A DNA stretch of 64,000 nt, taken from the NCBI GenBank assembly GCA_035701265.1, contig DASSNU010000020.1, forward strand, positions 186,001 to 250,000. Reading direction: 5' to 3'. The notes beneath the pieces are model-generated. The model was not told where the DNA came from, did no database searches, and saw only the letters and a program-made list of their open reading frames with translations. Position 1 is the first letter of the stretch. Each line of letters opens with the position of its first letter. Below are positions 17,426 to 26,093 of the stretch, piece by piece. The DNA comes from DASSNU01 sp035701265 (GTDB lineage: Bacteria; Gemmatimonadota; Gemmatimonadetes; Gemmatimonadales; Gemmatimonadaceae). Position numbers and translations under genes: made by a program.

Positions 17426-19105
17426 CTACCGCCCCGCTCCGCCGCCGCGCTGCGCGCCCTGCCGCTGGGTGTTGTTGCGCGAGCGGTCCTGTTGCACGCC
17501 GGGGAGGCCCACACGGCTCTGGATGCGTTGCTGGAATTCCTGGCGCGCCTGCTGGAGCATGGCCGCGCTGATCAACGCCACCTGATCTCCCTCCTTCAAT
17601 CCGGACAGGACCTGGGTGACGTCGTAGTTGCCGACGCCAAGCATCACGATGCGCGGCTCGAAGGTCTCGTTCTGCTTGACGAACACGAGCCCCGGGTGCG
17701 GGCGCGTGTTGCCGAACGCGGTCGTCTCTTCGCCCCCCTCGGCGAAGGTCGGCCCGGCACCGCCGGGCGCCGCGCCGCCCTGGCTCTGGCCACGGCGCAG
17801 GCACGCGCGCGCGGTGGCCGCGTCGATCCCCGCCGAATCGTAGACCGCCTGCATCTGCTGGCGGATCTGCGCGAAGTCCGCGCTGCCGCTCTGCATCTGC
17901 TGCCGGATCGCGGCGAGACGCGCCTGCACCTCGGGGTGCTTGGCCATGATCGCGCGCACCGAGTCGCACTGCTCCGGCGTGGCGGCGGCCTGCGCGGTCC
18001 GTCCCTGCGACGCGCTGCCGCTCGCCCCGCCGGCCGGCGGATCGCCCGCTGCCCCAGGGCGTGCGCCGGGACCGCGTCCGTTCCGGCCGCCGCGCTGCGC
18101 CTGCAGTTTGCTGCGCACCGAGTCCGGATCGAGGTGCAGCGCGAGCGCCGCCGTCATCATGTCGCGCGGCGAGCGAACGGCGTCGTTCGGGATGGCCAGC
18201 ACGTCGTCGCGCCGCTCCACGAGGATCGACACGTCGCTGTTCATCCCCGGCATGAGCGCGCCGTCCTCGTTGGCCAGGCGGACGATGACCGGGAACATGG
18301 TGACGCTCTGCTGGATGGTCGCCTGCGGCTCGATCTTCTCCACCACGCCGGTGAACGTCCGGTTCGGGTACGCGTCCACGTGCACCGTGGCCGTCTGCCC
18401 CGGGTGCACGTTCCCGATGTCGCTCTCGTTCACCAGCGTGCTATCCACCACGCTGCCCAGGTTGGCCATGGTGAGCAGGATCGTTCCGCCGCTCGGCGAG
18501 TTGATGGCCGAGCTGATCACCTGCCCCTTGGAGACGTTCTTGGCGATCACCGTGCCGGTGATGGGCGCCCGGATGGTCACGTCTTCCAGTGCGACGCGCG
18601 CCAGCTCGAGGTTCGTACGTGCACTGGCGACCTGCGATTCCGCGTTCGCGCGCGCGATCCGCGCGCTCTCCAGCTCGGGGGCGGTGATGACGCCCTGCTT
18701 GGCCAGCGCTTCGGACCGCTCGTCCTGCGCCTTGGTGACCTCGAGGTTGGCCTGGGCCGCCTTGAGCGCGGCGACCGACTGGTCATAGCGGTTCTGCGCA
18801 TCGCGCGGGTCGATCTGCACCAGCAGATCGCCTGGCTTCACGTGCGAGCCGGTCTCCACCCGCATGTCGGTGATGAGTCCGGAGGCCTTGGAGCGCACCT
18901 CGACGGCGTTGATCGGCGCGATGACTCCCGTCGCCTCGACGTCGACGACGATGTTCTGGCGCGTGATGGGGACGGTCTGCACCTCGGCGGCCTGCGCTTC
19001 CTTTTTCTGGCAGCCGGCGAGCGAGACACCGAGCAGCGCGAGCGGGATCAGGTGGGCCGCGGTGCCGGGAGTAATGCGCACGGGAAAACCCTTGGTGGAG
19101 GTCAT
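17426..19105 (-). CDS. MacA/HlyD-type periplasmic adaptor lipoprotein with a large inserted domain
   Basis: A 559-residue membrane-fusion protein. The lipobox SLAGC puts the lipidated Cys at 32. Barrel-sandwich/lipoyl halves lie at about 65-100 and 178-215, with the helical hairpin (about 103-170) between them, then the beta-barrel. After AIPNDAVRSP (about 313) an extra block of about 155 residues interrupts the membrane-proximal part, which resumes at about 471 (GLVFVKQNETFEPRIV). The block has Gly/Pro-rich linkers flanking a helical stretch (378-438) bounded by Cys380 and Cys435. The gene is 2 bases from tolC and 1 base from the permease gene, so the three should form one pump. Confidence 0.9.
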   Translation of the reverse strand: MTSTKGFPVRITPGTAAHLIPLALLGVSLAGCQKKEAQAAEVQTVPITRQNIVVDVEATGVIAPINAVEVRSKASGLITDMRVETGSHVKPGDLLVQIDPRDAQNRYDQSVAALKAAQANLEVTKAQDERSEALAKQGVITAPELESARIARANAESQVASARTNLELARVALEDVTIRAPITGTVIAKNVSKGQVISSAINSPSGGTILLTMANLGSVVDSTLVNESDIGNVHPGQTATVHVDAYPNRTFTGVVEKIEPQATIQQSVTMFPVIVRLANEDGALMPGMNSDVSILVERRDDVLAIPNDAVRSPRDMMTAALALHLDPDSVRSKLQAQRGGRNGRGPGARPGAAGDPPAGGASGSASQGRTAQAAATPEQCDSVRAIMAKHPEVQARLAAIRQQMQSGSADFAQIRQQMQAVYDSAGIDAATARACLRRGQSQGGAAPGGAGPTFAEGGEETTAFGNTRPHPGLVFVKQNETFEPRIVMLGVGNYDVTQVLSGLKEGDQVALISAAMLQQARQEFQQRIQSRVGLPGVQQDRSRNNTQRQGAQRGGGAGR

Positions 19106-19107
19106 GA

Positions 19108-20433
19108 CTAGAGGCTGCGCCCGATGAGCGCTTCGAGTTGTGCTTTGGCCACGCGGTAATTGAAGCGGGCCTGAATCAGCGCGGCGCGCGCCTGATTGAG
19201 CTGCGTCTGCGAGGTGAGTACGTCGAGCAGCGTGGACATGCCAAGGTTGTAGCGCTGCTGTTGCACGCGGAGGTCCTCCTCCGCCGCCGCCACGGACGTG
19301 ACCTGGATGCTGATCTGTTGTTGCGCCGTGCGGAGCGCGCCGTAGCTCTGCACGAACGTTTCCTGCGCGGCCAGACGTGCATCGCGCAGCGACGCCTCGG
19401 CGTTCTCGCGCGCCACGTCCTGGCGGATGACGTTCTCCTCGCGGGAGAAGCCGTCGAAGATAGGATAGCTGAGCGAGAAGCGGAGCTGCCCGCTGTAGCC
19501 GAAGTCATCCGGATTGACCGTGAAGTCCGGGCTGCTCCCGTTGCGCGTCCGCGAGAAGCGGAGCGACAGCGTGGGCAGATAGGGCGCGCGCGCCGAGCGA
19601 GCGGCAGCGCGTGCCGCGGAGAGCGCCGCCGATGCCTGGCGCACGCCGGGACCCTGCTCCACCAGTTGCGCGAGCTCCGTGCTGTCCACCGCGATCGCGC
19701 CCTCACCGACCGTGTCGGCCGGACTGGCGGTGACCAGGTACGGCGTCGCGACGAGCCGCGTGAGCGCGGCTTCCGCGGTGGCGCGATCGTTCTGCGCCGT
19801 GAGGAGCGCCAGTTGCGCGTTGCCCACCTGGATGAGCGCGCGGAGCGAGTCGGACTTCGTGGCCGTCTGCGCGTGCACCTTCACGATCGCATCGCTGAGC
19901 TGCCGCTGCGCCTGCTCGAGCTGCGCGCGCGCGGCCGTCTCGCTCTCCTGCGCGGCGAGGACGGCGTAGAACTGCTGCTCCACCTGGAAGGCGATCTGGA
20001 AGCGCTGCGACAGCTCGCTGGCCGCGGCCGCGCCCTGATTGGCTTTGGCGGAGCTCAGGTTGAAGAACCGCCGCCCGCCGTTGAACAGGTCGAGGTCCAA
20101 CGACATGCTCTGCGACGCCACCCACCGGCCGCTCACCAGCTCGCCCGTGGGCGTCGTGCGCGTGCTCACCGGCGAGTTCTGCGAGTTGGACGCGGAGACG
20201 GAGAACGACGGGATGAACGCGCCATACGCCGAGCGCAGCGCGGCCGTGCTGGTCTCCATCTGCCCGCGTGCCTGGACGGCCGCCGGCGCGTTGCGCTGCG
20301 CGAGCGCCACCGCATCCGCCAGGCGAATGGGATGCGCGCCGGAGTCGCTCGGGCCGCCGGACGCGGGGGTCTGCCCGCGTACCGCCGTGGGGATCAACAG
20401 CGGCACGAGGAGCGCCGCGTGGACGAGCCGCAT
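19108..20433 (-). CDS. TolC-family outer-membrane efflux protein
   Basis: A 441-residue protein with a signal peptide (VHAALLVPLLIPTAVRGQ). ATG 20433 forms a TGATG junction with the upstream stop and has AAGGAGAGG in front. Two OEP repeats are visible, each with long heptad-rich helices (residues about 40-220 and 235-430). The second includes LSYPIFDGFSREENVIRQDVA and the terminal NYRVAKAQLEALIGR. It should form the trimeric outer-membrane duct for the adaptor and permease encoded next. Confidence 0.92.
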   Translation of the reverse strand: MRLVHAALLVPLLIPTAVRGQTPASGGPSDSGAHPIRLADAVALAQRNAPAAVQARGQMETSTAALRSAYGAFIPSFSVSASNSQNSPVSTRTTPTGELVSGRWVASQSMSLDLDLFNGGRRFFNLSSAKANQGAAAASELSQRFQIAFQVEQQFYAVLAAQESETAARAQLEQAQRQLSDAIVKVHAQTATKSDSLRALIQVGNAQLALLTAQNDRATAEAALTRLVATPYLVTASPADTVGEGAIAVDSTELAQLVEQGPGVRQASAALSAARAAARSARAPYLPTLSLRFSRTRNGSSPDFTVNPDDFGYSGQLRFSLSYPIFDGFSREENVIRQDVARENAEASLRDARLAAQETFVQSYGALRTAQQQISIQVTSVAAAEEDLRVQQQRYNLGMSTLLDVLTSQTQLNQARAALIQARFNYRVAKAQLEALIGRSL

Positions 20434-20807
20434 CACTGCCTCTCCTTCTGATCGTGCTCGTGCGCCTCGCGGATGAGCGCCTCGAAGCGGGCACGTTGCT
20501 GGGGATTCAGCATGCGCGCGATCTCCTGCCGCGTGCGATCGCGCACCGAATCCATCTGTGGGCGAATTTGCCGGACCACGGTGCTCATCTGCTCGTGCCG
20601 GCGGTCGAGCACGCTGTCCAGCGTGGCGCGCTGCGACGCCGTGAGCTGCAGCTCGTCGGCCAGGCGGCGCCGCGCGGACGGCCGGTCGTTGTACTCCTTA
20701 CAGATGCTCTGGCGCAGGAGGGCGCGGTCCACGGTGAACCCCAGACCGCCCCCGACCACCAGCGCGCCGAGCAGAAACGCGAGCGCCACGCTCTTCGAGC
20801 GTTGCAT
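20433..20807 (-). CDS. Membrane-anchored periplasmic LTxxQ (Spy/CnrX-like) sensor protein
   Basis: A 124-residue protein with one N-terminal membrane helix (residues 7-25) and a helical periplasmic domain. It carries two LTxxQ-type motifs, LTASQ (55-59) and LNPQQ (100-104), as in the Spy/CpxP and heavy-metal-sensor families. Possible metal ligands are H71, M74, H116 and H118. Its place directly after the sigma and anti-sigma genes parallels CnrX, which senses periplasmic metal and releases the sigma factor. That role is inferred from family and context. Confidence 0.72.
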   Translation of the reverse strand: MQRSKSVALAFLLGALVVGGGLGFTVDRALLRQSICKEYNDRPSARRRLADELQLTASQRATLDSVLDRRHEQMSTVVRQIRPQMDSVRDRTRQEIARMLNPQQRARFEALIREAHEHDQKERQ

Positions 20808-20820
20808 GACCGAACTCCGT

Positions 20821-21201
20821 TCAGGGTGACAGGACGTACTGCAGCGTGACCTCGCGCACCGGCAGCGAGCTGGTTCCGGTGGCGATCTGCTGCGGCAGCG
20901 TCCGCGGGGTCTCGATGACCGTCTCGTAGGCGAGCTGCGCCTCTTCCTGCCGCGCGCGCGCCAGGGCGATGCCGATGATGAGCCCGGCCGCGCACGCCGC
21001 GACGATCCCTGCGCGCACCCAGCCGCCGAACGGTTCCCACCACGCAGGTCCCTCGCCGGCGATCCGCGCCATGATGCGCTGCTCGAGCCCGCGCCAGTAG
21101 CCCGCGTCCGCCGGCGGCGCGTACAGCTCCCGCAGCGTGCGCGCGATCTCCGCGCTCATGCGATCCCGTCCCCCACCGGGGTTCCTACCGTCTCTGGTCA
21201 T
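20821..21201 (-). CDS. Putative single-pass anti-sigma factor
   Basis: A 126-residue protein with a basic cytoplasmic N-terminus (1-60), one membrane helix (63-81, AGIVAACAAGLIIGIAL) and a short periplasmic tail. Its ATG overlaps the sigma-factor stop (ATGA), the usual arrangement for a cognate anti-sigma factor. It lacks the HxxxCxxC zinc motif of ZAS proteins, so it resembles small CnrY-like anti-sigma factors more than zf-HC2 ones. The assignment rests mainly on topology and position. An internal ATG at 21159 is an alternative start. Confidence 0.65.
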   Translation of the reverse strand: MTRDGRNPGGGRDRMSAEIARTLRELYAPPADAGYWRGLEQRIMARIAGEGPAWWEPFGGWVRAGIVAACAAGLIIGIALARARQEEAQLAYETVIETPRTLPQQIATGTSSLPVREVTLQYVLSP

Positions 21202-21806
21202 GGTGCGTTCCTCAGATCCCGCAGTGCCGCACGCAGCGCGAGTCGAGCATGATGCAGATCCGAGCGCGCCGTGCCTTCCGGCATGTCGAGCATCGCGCCG
21301 ATCTCCGCGTGCGTGAACCCCTCCACATCGTGCATCACCAACACCGACCGCTGCCGGTCGGGCAACTCCTCGAGTGCCTCACGCAACCGCCGCCGGAGCT
21401 CGTCGTGCTCCGCGGGATCGCGAAACGGTGCCGACAACGCCTCGGGCAGCGCTTCCGCTGCCCGCACGCGCCGCCGCCGCCGCACGTCCAGCGCCGCGTT
21501 GGCCACGATCCGGTGCAGCCACGCTCCGAACGGCTGCTCCGGCCGGAACCGCCCGAGCGCGCGAAACGCATTCAGGAACCCGTCCTGCACCGCGTCTTCC
21601 GCGTCCTCGTGCGTCAGCGCGATCGCCCGCGCTACCGCGTACGCCCGCCGCTGGTGCGCGTGCACCAGCATCGCGAACGCCTCGCGATTCCCGCGCTGCG
21701 CGGCGAGCACGAGCTCCCGCTCGCGATCCCGCGCCAGCGTGTCAGGCTCTGCGGTGGCCACGTGCGGCGCGCGCAAGGGTCGGGACACCGCGGCCGTTGA
21801 TATCAC
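21198..21806 (-). CDS. ECF-type RNA polymerase sigma factor
   Basis: A 202-residue sigma-70 family member. Region 2 is at about 30-100 (AFAMLVHAHQRRAYAVARAI, DAEDAVQDGFLNAFRALGRF, FGAWLHRIVANAALDVRRRR). Region 4 is at about 140-195 (LEELPDRQRSVLVMHDVEG, FTHAEIGAMLDMPEGTARS). There is no region 3, as expected for the ECF class. Start GTG 21806 has CGAGG about 10 bases upstream. It heads a tight six-gene operon and probably drives it; I could not identify the target promoter. Confidence 0.93.
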   Translation of the reverse strand: MISTAAVSRPLRAPHVATAEPDTLARDRERELVLAAQRGNREAFAMLVHAHQRRAYAVARAIALTHEDAEDAVQDGFLNAFRALGRFRPEQPFGAWLHRIVANAALDVRRRRRVRAAEALPEALSAPFRDPAEHDELRRRLREALEELPDRQRSVLVMHDVEGFTHAEIGAMLDMPEGTARSDLHHARLALRAALRDLRNAP

Positions 21807-21903
21807 GAGTTGTGCCTCGTTTCATAACGCGCGGTCCCTGTCCAGCGTTGAACCGTGGAAGGTGGGGCGAGCGGCTGCCGGGCAGGAGCGTGATGGCGGG
21901 CGG

Positions 21904-22506
21904 TCAGTCGTGGCCGGAGTCGCCGGCAAGACCGAGTGCGTCGGCGCAGCCACGCATGGCGCCGATCACGACGCCGATGTGCTCGTCGAGCTCCACGCCC
22001 AGCTCGGCGGCGCCCTGCACGATGTCGTCCCGGCTCACACCGCGCGCGAACGCCTTGTCCTTCATCTTCTTCCGGACCGATCTCGCATCCACGTCGGCCA
22101 GATTGCGCGATGGCTTGACCAGCGCCGTGGCCGTGATCAGTCCGGTCAGCTCGTCCACCGCGAAGAGCGCCATGGCCATCCGCGTGCGACGCGGCACGCC
22201 CGTGTACGTGGCGTGGCCGAGGATCGCCTCGCAGACGTCCTCCGGGTACCCGCGCTCGCGCAGCACGCCCACGCCCGTGCTCGGGTGCTCGTCGGTGGGC
22301 GACTGCGCTGCGTTGGGGTAGCGCTCGTAGTCGAAGTCGTGCATGAGCCCGGCCAGCGCCCACCGATGCTCCTCCTCGCCGAAACGCCGGGCGTACTCGC
22401 GCATCGCTGCCTCCACCGCGTACATGTGCCGTCGCAGCGATTCGCTGGACGTGTACTCGTGCAGCAACTCCAGGGCGTCGTCGCGCGAGGGAAGCGGTGC
22501 GGTCAT
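21904..22506 (-). CDS. HD-domain phosphohydrolase-like protein
   Basis: A 200-residue cytoplasmic protein. ATG 22506 avoids overlap with the adaptor gene and starts directly before the conserved part. HD-type metal ligands are visible: LRRHMYAVE (His), AGLMHDFDYERYP (HD) and EAILGHATYTG (His). The tail contains KKMKDKAFARGV and a helical segment. Such stand-alone proteins are annotated as HDIG-type hydrolases, often near nucleotide metabolism; the substrate is unknown. It lies 74 bp after the EmrA-like gene on the same strand. Confidence 0.82.
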   Translation of the reverse strand: MTAPLPSRDDALELLHEYTSSESLRRHMYAVEAAMREYARRFGEEEHRWALAGLMHDFDYERYPNAAQSPTDEHPSTGVGVLRERGYPEDVCEAILGHATYTGVPRRTRMAMALFAVDELTGLITATALVKPSRNLADVDARSVRKKMKDKAFARGVSRDDIVQGAAELGVELDEHIGVVIGAMRGCADALGLAGDSGHD

Positions 22507-22580
22507 CGAACCGGTGAATGCAGTGGGGTGGACGGATCCGCGCCCCGTGCGCGGATCGGCATGGTCACCCGTATGATGCC

Positions 22581-23696
22581 TCATTGCGTCGCGACGTGCA
22601 CTTCCACCGACATCCCGGGGCGCAACGGCCGCTGCGCGCCGCACCCCTGGCGCACGAGGATGCGCACGGGCACGCGCTGCACGACCTTCGTGAAGTTCCC
22701 CGTGGCATTGTCAGGGGGAATGAGCGCGAAGGTTGCCCCGGTGGCGGGACTCAGGCTCTCCACGTATCCCGTGGCCTCACACCCGGGGTACGCATCCACG
22801 TCGATCGTGGCGGCGGCGCCGCGATGCAGATCGCCGAGCTGCGTCTCCTTGAAGTTCGCCGTGATCCAGACGCCCGAATCCGCGACGATGCTCATGAGCG
22901 GTTGCCCCGGCTGGACGAGCTGCCCCACCTCCACGCTCTTCCGCGCCACGGTGCCCGCTTCGGGAGCGGTGATGTGCGTGTAGGAGAGCTGGAGCGCGGC
23001 GTTGTCGCGCGCGGCGCGTGCCGCCTGGAGTTTCGCCTCCGCCAGCCGCACCCCCGCGCGCGCCGTGGTCACCGCCGCGCCCGCGGCCGCCGCCTGCCGC
23101 TCGACGGCCTGCAGATTCGCCGTGGCCGCCGCGGCCGCGGCTTCCGCCGCGTCGAGCTGCTGGCGCGAGACGATCTGCTTGTCGGCCAGCGTGCGCATCC
23201 GGGCGAGGTCCGCGGCCGCGCGCCCGGAGTCGGCGCGCGCCGCCGCGATCCGCGCCTCGAGCGACGACCGCTCGCTCGCCGCGCTCTGCACCTGCGACTC
23301 CGCCTGGCCGGTCTGCTCTCCGGCGCCGGCGGTGGCCTGCGCCGCGCGCAGGTCGGCCTCCGCCTGCTCGAGCCGCACGCGATACTCGGCGTCGTCCAGT
23401 TGCACCAACGGCTGGCCGGCGGACACGTGCGCGTTGTCCTCCACCGGAACGCTCGTCACGTACCCACCGATCTTGGCGAGCACCGGGACGATCCGCCCGT
23501 CGACCTGCGCATCATCCGTGGATTCGTGCGCTCGCGCGTACAGCCACACGCGCACGCCCCACACGGCCAGCGCGAGCGCGACGACCGCCACCACTGCCCA
23601 GACGATGCGGCGGCGACGTGGACGCTCCGCCGCCGGCGTCCGCTCGCGTTCTGCATCCGCGCCCTGCTCGACATCACGATCCAGCACTGTTGCCAT
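22581..23696 (-). CDS. EmrA/HlyD-type secretion adaptor
   Basis: A 371-residue protein. ATG 23696 has GAGGA about 9 bases upstream. One membrane anchor lies at about 31-50, followed by the EmrA signature STDDAQVDGRIVPVLAKIGGYV and paired lipoyl halves. A long Ala-rich helical hairpin (about 105-250) and a beta-barrel (VGQLVQPGQPLMSIV, VDAYPGCEATGYVES) follow. EmrA normally partners an EmrB MFS pump, but no emrB gene is present in the window. The TolC and TetR genes upstream suggest one drug- or solvent-efflux locus. Confidence 0.9.
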   Translation of the reverse strand: MATVLDRDVEQGADAERERTPAAERPRRRRIVWAVVAVVALALAVWGVRVWLYARAHESTDDAQVDGRIVPVLAKIGGYVTSVPVEDNAHVSAGQPLVQLDDAEYRVRLEQAEADLRAAQATAGAGEQTGQAESQVQSAASERSSLEARIAAARADSGRAAADLARMRTLADKQIVSRQQLDAAEAAAAAATANLQAVERQAAAAGAAVTTARAGVRLAEAKLQAARAARDNAALQLSYTHITAPEAGTVARKSVEVGQLVQPGQPLMSIVADSGVWITANFKETQLGDLHRGAAATIDVDAYPGCEATGYVESLSPATGATFALIPPDNATGNFTKVVQRVPVRILVRQGCGAQRPLRPGMSVEVHVATQ

Positions 23697-23884
23697 CGTT
23701 AATTGTCCTCGAGTGTATAGCCTCCTCCCCCCGCCCGCTCGCCCCGTGTTCTCCTTCACCAGCGGTGCCGCACCCTCGGGGCAGCGTCCGGCGCCCTTCG
23801 TGTGCGACTGGCCGGCTCATTCCTTCGCCCTCGCGATGCCCCGTTCCCGTCGCGATGCCGGCGTGCGACGAACGCCCGCCGGCG

Positions 23885-25294
23885 TCACGGCAGTTCCTCC
23901 ACGGTGCCCTGCGCGCGGGCCAGTTCGATCTCCGCCTGCCGGTAGCTGGTGAGCGCATCCACCAGCAGCGTGCGCGAATCGTTCAGCGCGAGCGAGGCGG
24001 TGATCACGTCGGCGTTCCCCGCCACGCCCGCGCGGAATCGCTCGTTGGCTTGCGCCAGCTCCTGTTCCGCCAGCCGCAGTCGCTCGCGCGCGGCATCCAC
24101 CTGCTCCTGCGCGGCATCGAGATCGAGCAGCGCGGTGCGCACGTCCACCGCAACCTGCCGTTCCAGGTCGTGCAGCCGCACATCCAGCTCGTTGACACGC
24201 GCCTGCTGCTCCTCGGTGCGCGCGCTGCGACGCAATCCATCGAAGATCGGCACCGAGACTTCCAGCCCCCAGGTGTACGTCCGGAGCAGGTTGTCGTAGC
24301 CGGTGCCAATCCCGCCCGCGTCCGCGGTGAGACCGAGCCGCGGCAACCGCTCGGCGCGCACGGCCGTCACCGCACTGGCGGCGGCGTCGCGCTGGGCGGA
24401 GAGCGCGCGAAGATCGGCGCGTCCGGCGAGCGCCGTGTCGAGTGCGGCTTGCTCCGCGGGGACCGCGACGCCGGATGGCGCGCCCAGCGAATCGGTCAGC
24501 TGGACGTCGGCATCGAGCGGGAGCCCGAGCACGCGGAGCAAGGTGAGCCGCGAGCGCGCCACGTCGCTCCGCGCGGCGATGAGCTGCGCGTGCACGCTGG
24601 CGGCCTGCGACTGGGCGCGCGTGACGTCGAGCGCCACGCCCACCCCCGCCTGCAACTGCTCGCGCGCGATCATGACGAGCGAGTCGGCCAGGAGCGAATC
24701 CGCCTGGCGCGCCTGCAGCGTGGCCGCTGCCTGCTGGACGCGGACGTAGGCGAGCGCGGCGTCGGACGCCGCAGCCTCCGCCGCGGCGATCGCCGCGGCG
24801 TCTCCCGCGCGTGCGCCCGCGCGCGCGCTCCGGACGCGCTCGAGGGTGGAGAAATCGAAAATCGTCTGCGACACGCGCGCGCGCGCATCCACGATGTGCA
24901 CCGGGCCGAGCACCTCGCCGTTCGGGTCGAAGAGCGGCTGCTGCCCCGGTGCCGGGGGGATGTCGAAGCCGAAGGTCGCGGTGTTGAACGTGCGTTGTCC
25001 CTCGTCGAGCAGTGCGCTGAAGCTCGGGAAGAGGTCCGCGCGCTCCTGACGCACGCGCGCCGAGGCCTGCGCGGCCACGTAGCGCGCCGCCTCCGGGCCT
25101 GCGCTCCTCCTGGCCGCGAGCCGTGCCGCGTCCCCCAGGCTGAGCGCGATGTGCGAGGTGGTATCGGCCGTGCCGGCCGCGCGTTCCTGTGCGCGAGCGA
25201 CGCCGGGCGCCGCAAGAAGAGCGGTTGCCAGGAGCGTCGCGGTGGCGCGGCGCGCGCGTGCGGTGTGCGCGTGGACGAGTGCGGAAGCGTTCAT
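23885..25294 (-). CDS. TolC-family outer-membrane efflux protein
   Basis: A 469-residue protein. ATG 25294 overlaps the TetR stop (ATGA) and gives a signal peptide, TATLLATALLAAPGVARAQ. Two OEP repeats follow, with long Ala/Gln-rich helices. Recognisable parts are FDFSTLERVRSARAGARAG in the first repeat, GLEVSVPIFDGLRRSARTEE in the second, and a final LTSYRQAEIELARAQGTVEELP. It would connect with the EmrA-like adaptor encoded 188 bp downstream. Confidence 0.91.
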   Translation of the reverse strand: MNASALVHAHTARARRATATLLATALLAAPGVARAQERAAGTADTTSHIALSLGDAARLAARRSAGPEAARYVAAQASARVRQERADLFPSFSALLDEGQRTFNTATFGFDIPPAPGQQPLFDPNGEVLGPVHIVDARARVSQTIFDFSTLERVRSARAGARAGDAAAIAAAEAAASDAALAYVRVQQAAATLQARQADSLLADSLVMIAREQLQAGVGVALDVTRAQSQAASVHAQLIAARSDVARSRLTLLRVLGLPLDADVQLTDSLGAPSGVAVPAEQAALDTALAGRADLRALSAQRDAAASAVTAVRAERLPRLGLTADAGGIGTGYDNLLRTYTWGLEVSVPIFDGLRRSARTEEQQARVNELDVRLHDLERQVAVDVRTALLDLDAAQEQVDAARERLRLAEQELAQANERFRAGVAGNADVITASLALNDSRTLLVDALTSYRQAEIELARAQGTVEELP

Positions 25295-25989
25295 CGGCGT
25301 GCGCTCCGGTGCCGCGCGAGCGGCGTGGATGCCGCGGCGGGGCGCAGCGCATCGAGGCAGAAAGTCATGACGTGATCGAACACCGTGTCGTCGTCGAGCC
25401 CGGGGAGTAGCAGGTTTCGCACCTCCTGGTTGCACCAGACGCCGTGCTTCACGAGGAGGGCGTAGAGCATGCGCGCCGCGTCGTCCGGGTCCGCCGCGCC
25501 GAACTCCCCTTCGGAGATCCCGCGCTGGACGATCCGGGCGATACCGCGCATGGAGCGCAGCGCGATCTCCTGCGCGAAGAAGCGGCTGAGCGCGGGGAGC
25601 GTGTGCAACTCGGCGATGGTGAGGCGGTAGACCGCCTCGAAATTCGGGGAGCGGAGAAAGGCCCAGATGCGTCCCGCGTAGGCGCGGAGCTCCGCGCTCG
25701 CCGGGCCCGCGTGCGATTCGCGCTCGGCGTCGATGTTCTCGGCCACCAGGTGTCTGATAACGGCGCCGAAGAGTTCCTCCTTGTTGGGGAAGTAGAGGTA
25801 GATGGTCCCCTTGGAGACGCCGGCCCGGCGGGCGATGTCGTCGAGGCGCGCGTGGGCGAGCCCCTTCTCGCGAAAGGCGTCGAAGGCAGCGTCGAGAATC
25901 TGGCGGGGGCGCTCCTCGGGGAGGCGCCGCCAGCGCGGGCCGCGCGGGCGGCGCTTGTTCTGTCGTGGGCGCGGGTGCTGGACCGGCAC
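25291..25989 (-). CDS. TetR-family transcriptional repressor of the efflux locus
   Basis: A 232-residue repressor. GTG 25989 is preferred because AGGAG lies 5 bases before it; an upstream TTG at 26004 would abut the operator. The N-terminal 20 or so residues are Arg/Pro-rich. The HTH is at about 25-75 (RQILDAAFDAFREKGLAHARL, DIARRAGVSKGTIYLYFPNKEELF). The ligand-binding half follows, with a TetR_C-like core. Two copies of a 14-base operator flank its leader, indicating autorepression and control of the tolC-emrA genes it overlaps. Confidence 0.93.
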   Translation of the reverse strand: MPVQHPRPRQNKRRPRGPRWRRLPEERPRQILDAAFDAFREKGLAHARLDDIARRAGVSKGTIYLYFPNKEELFGAVIRHLVAENIDAERESHAGPASAELRAYAGRIWAFLRSPNFEAVYRLTIAELHTLPALSRFFAQEIALRSMRGIARIVQRGISEGEFGAADPDDAARMLYALLVKHGVWCNQEVRNLLLPGLDDDTVFDHVMTFCLDALRPAAASTPLARHRSARR

Positions 25990-26007
25990 GGTGGCTCCTG
26001 GCAAGTA

Positions 26008-26021
26008 ACTGACTGGTCGGT
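26008..26021. promoter_or_regulatory. TetR operator copy 1
   Basis: ACTGACTGGTCGGT, an imperfect palindrome (5 of 7 half-site positions match). An exact inverted copy lies at 26080-26093. It is 18 bases before the GTG start of tetR, within the leader. Confidence 0.7.
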
Positions 26022-26038
26022 ACCGGTACGGACACAGA

Positions 26039-26072
26039 GAACGCCGCCCGGGTCACCCACGCGGCGGCGTTC
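26039..26072 (-). other. Hairpin in the tetR leader between two operators
   Basis: GAACGCCGCC (26039-26048) pairs perfectly with GGCGGCGTTC (26063-26072) around a 14-base loop. It lies between the two TetR operators, downstream of the predicted promoter. It may shape the leader RNA; no T-tract follows. Confidence 0.5.
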
Positions 26073-26079
26073 ATAAATG

Positions 26080-26093
26080 ACCGACCAGTCAGT
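26080..26093. promoter_or_regulatory. TetR operator copy 2, touching the -10 box
   Basis: ACCGACCAGTCAGT is the exact reverse complement of copy 1. It directly adjoins the predicted -10 hexamer (26094-26099), so a bound repressor would block open-complex formation. Confidence 0.75.

Noticed and set aside
21807..21903. An autoregulated ECF promoter before the sigma gene
   Set aside because: I searched for GGAAC-type -35 elements on the minus strand and found none at a sensible distance. The motif of this sigma factor is unknown.
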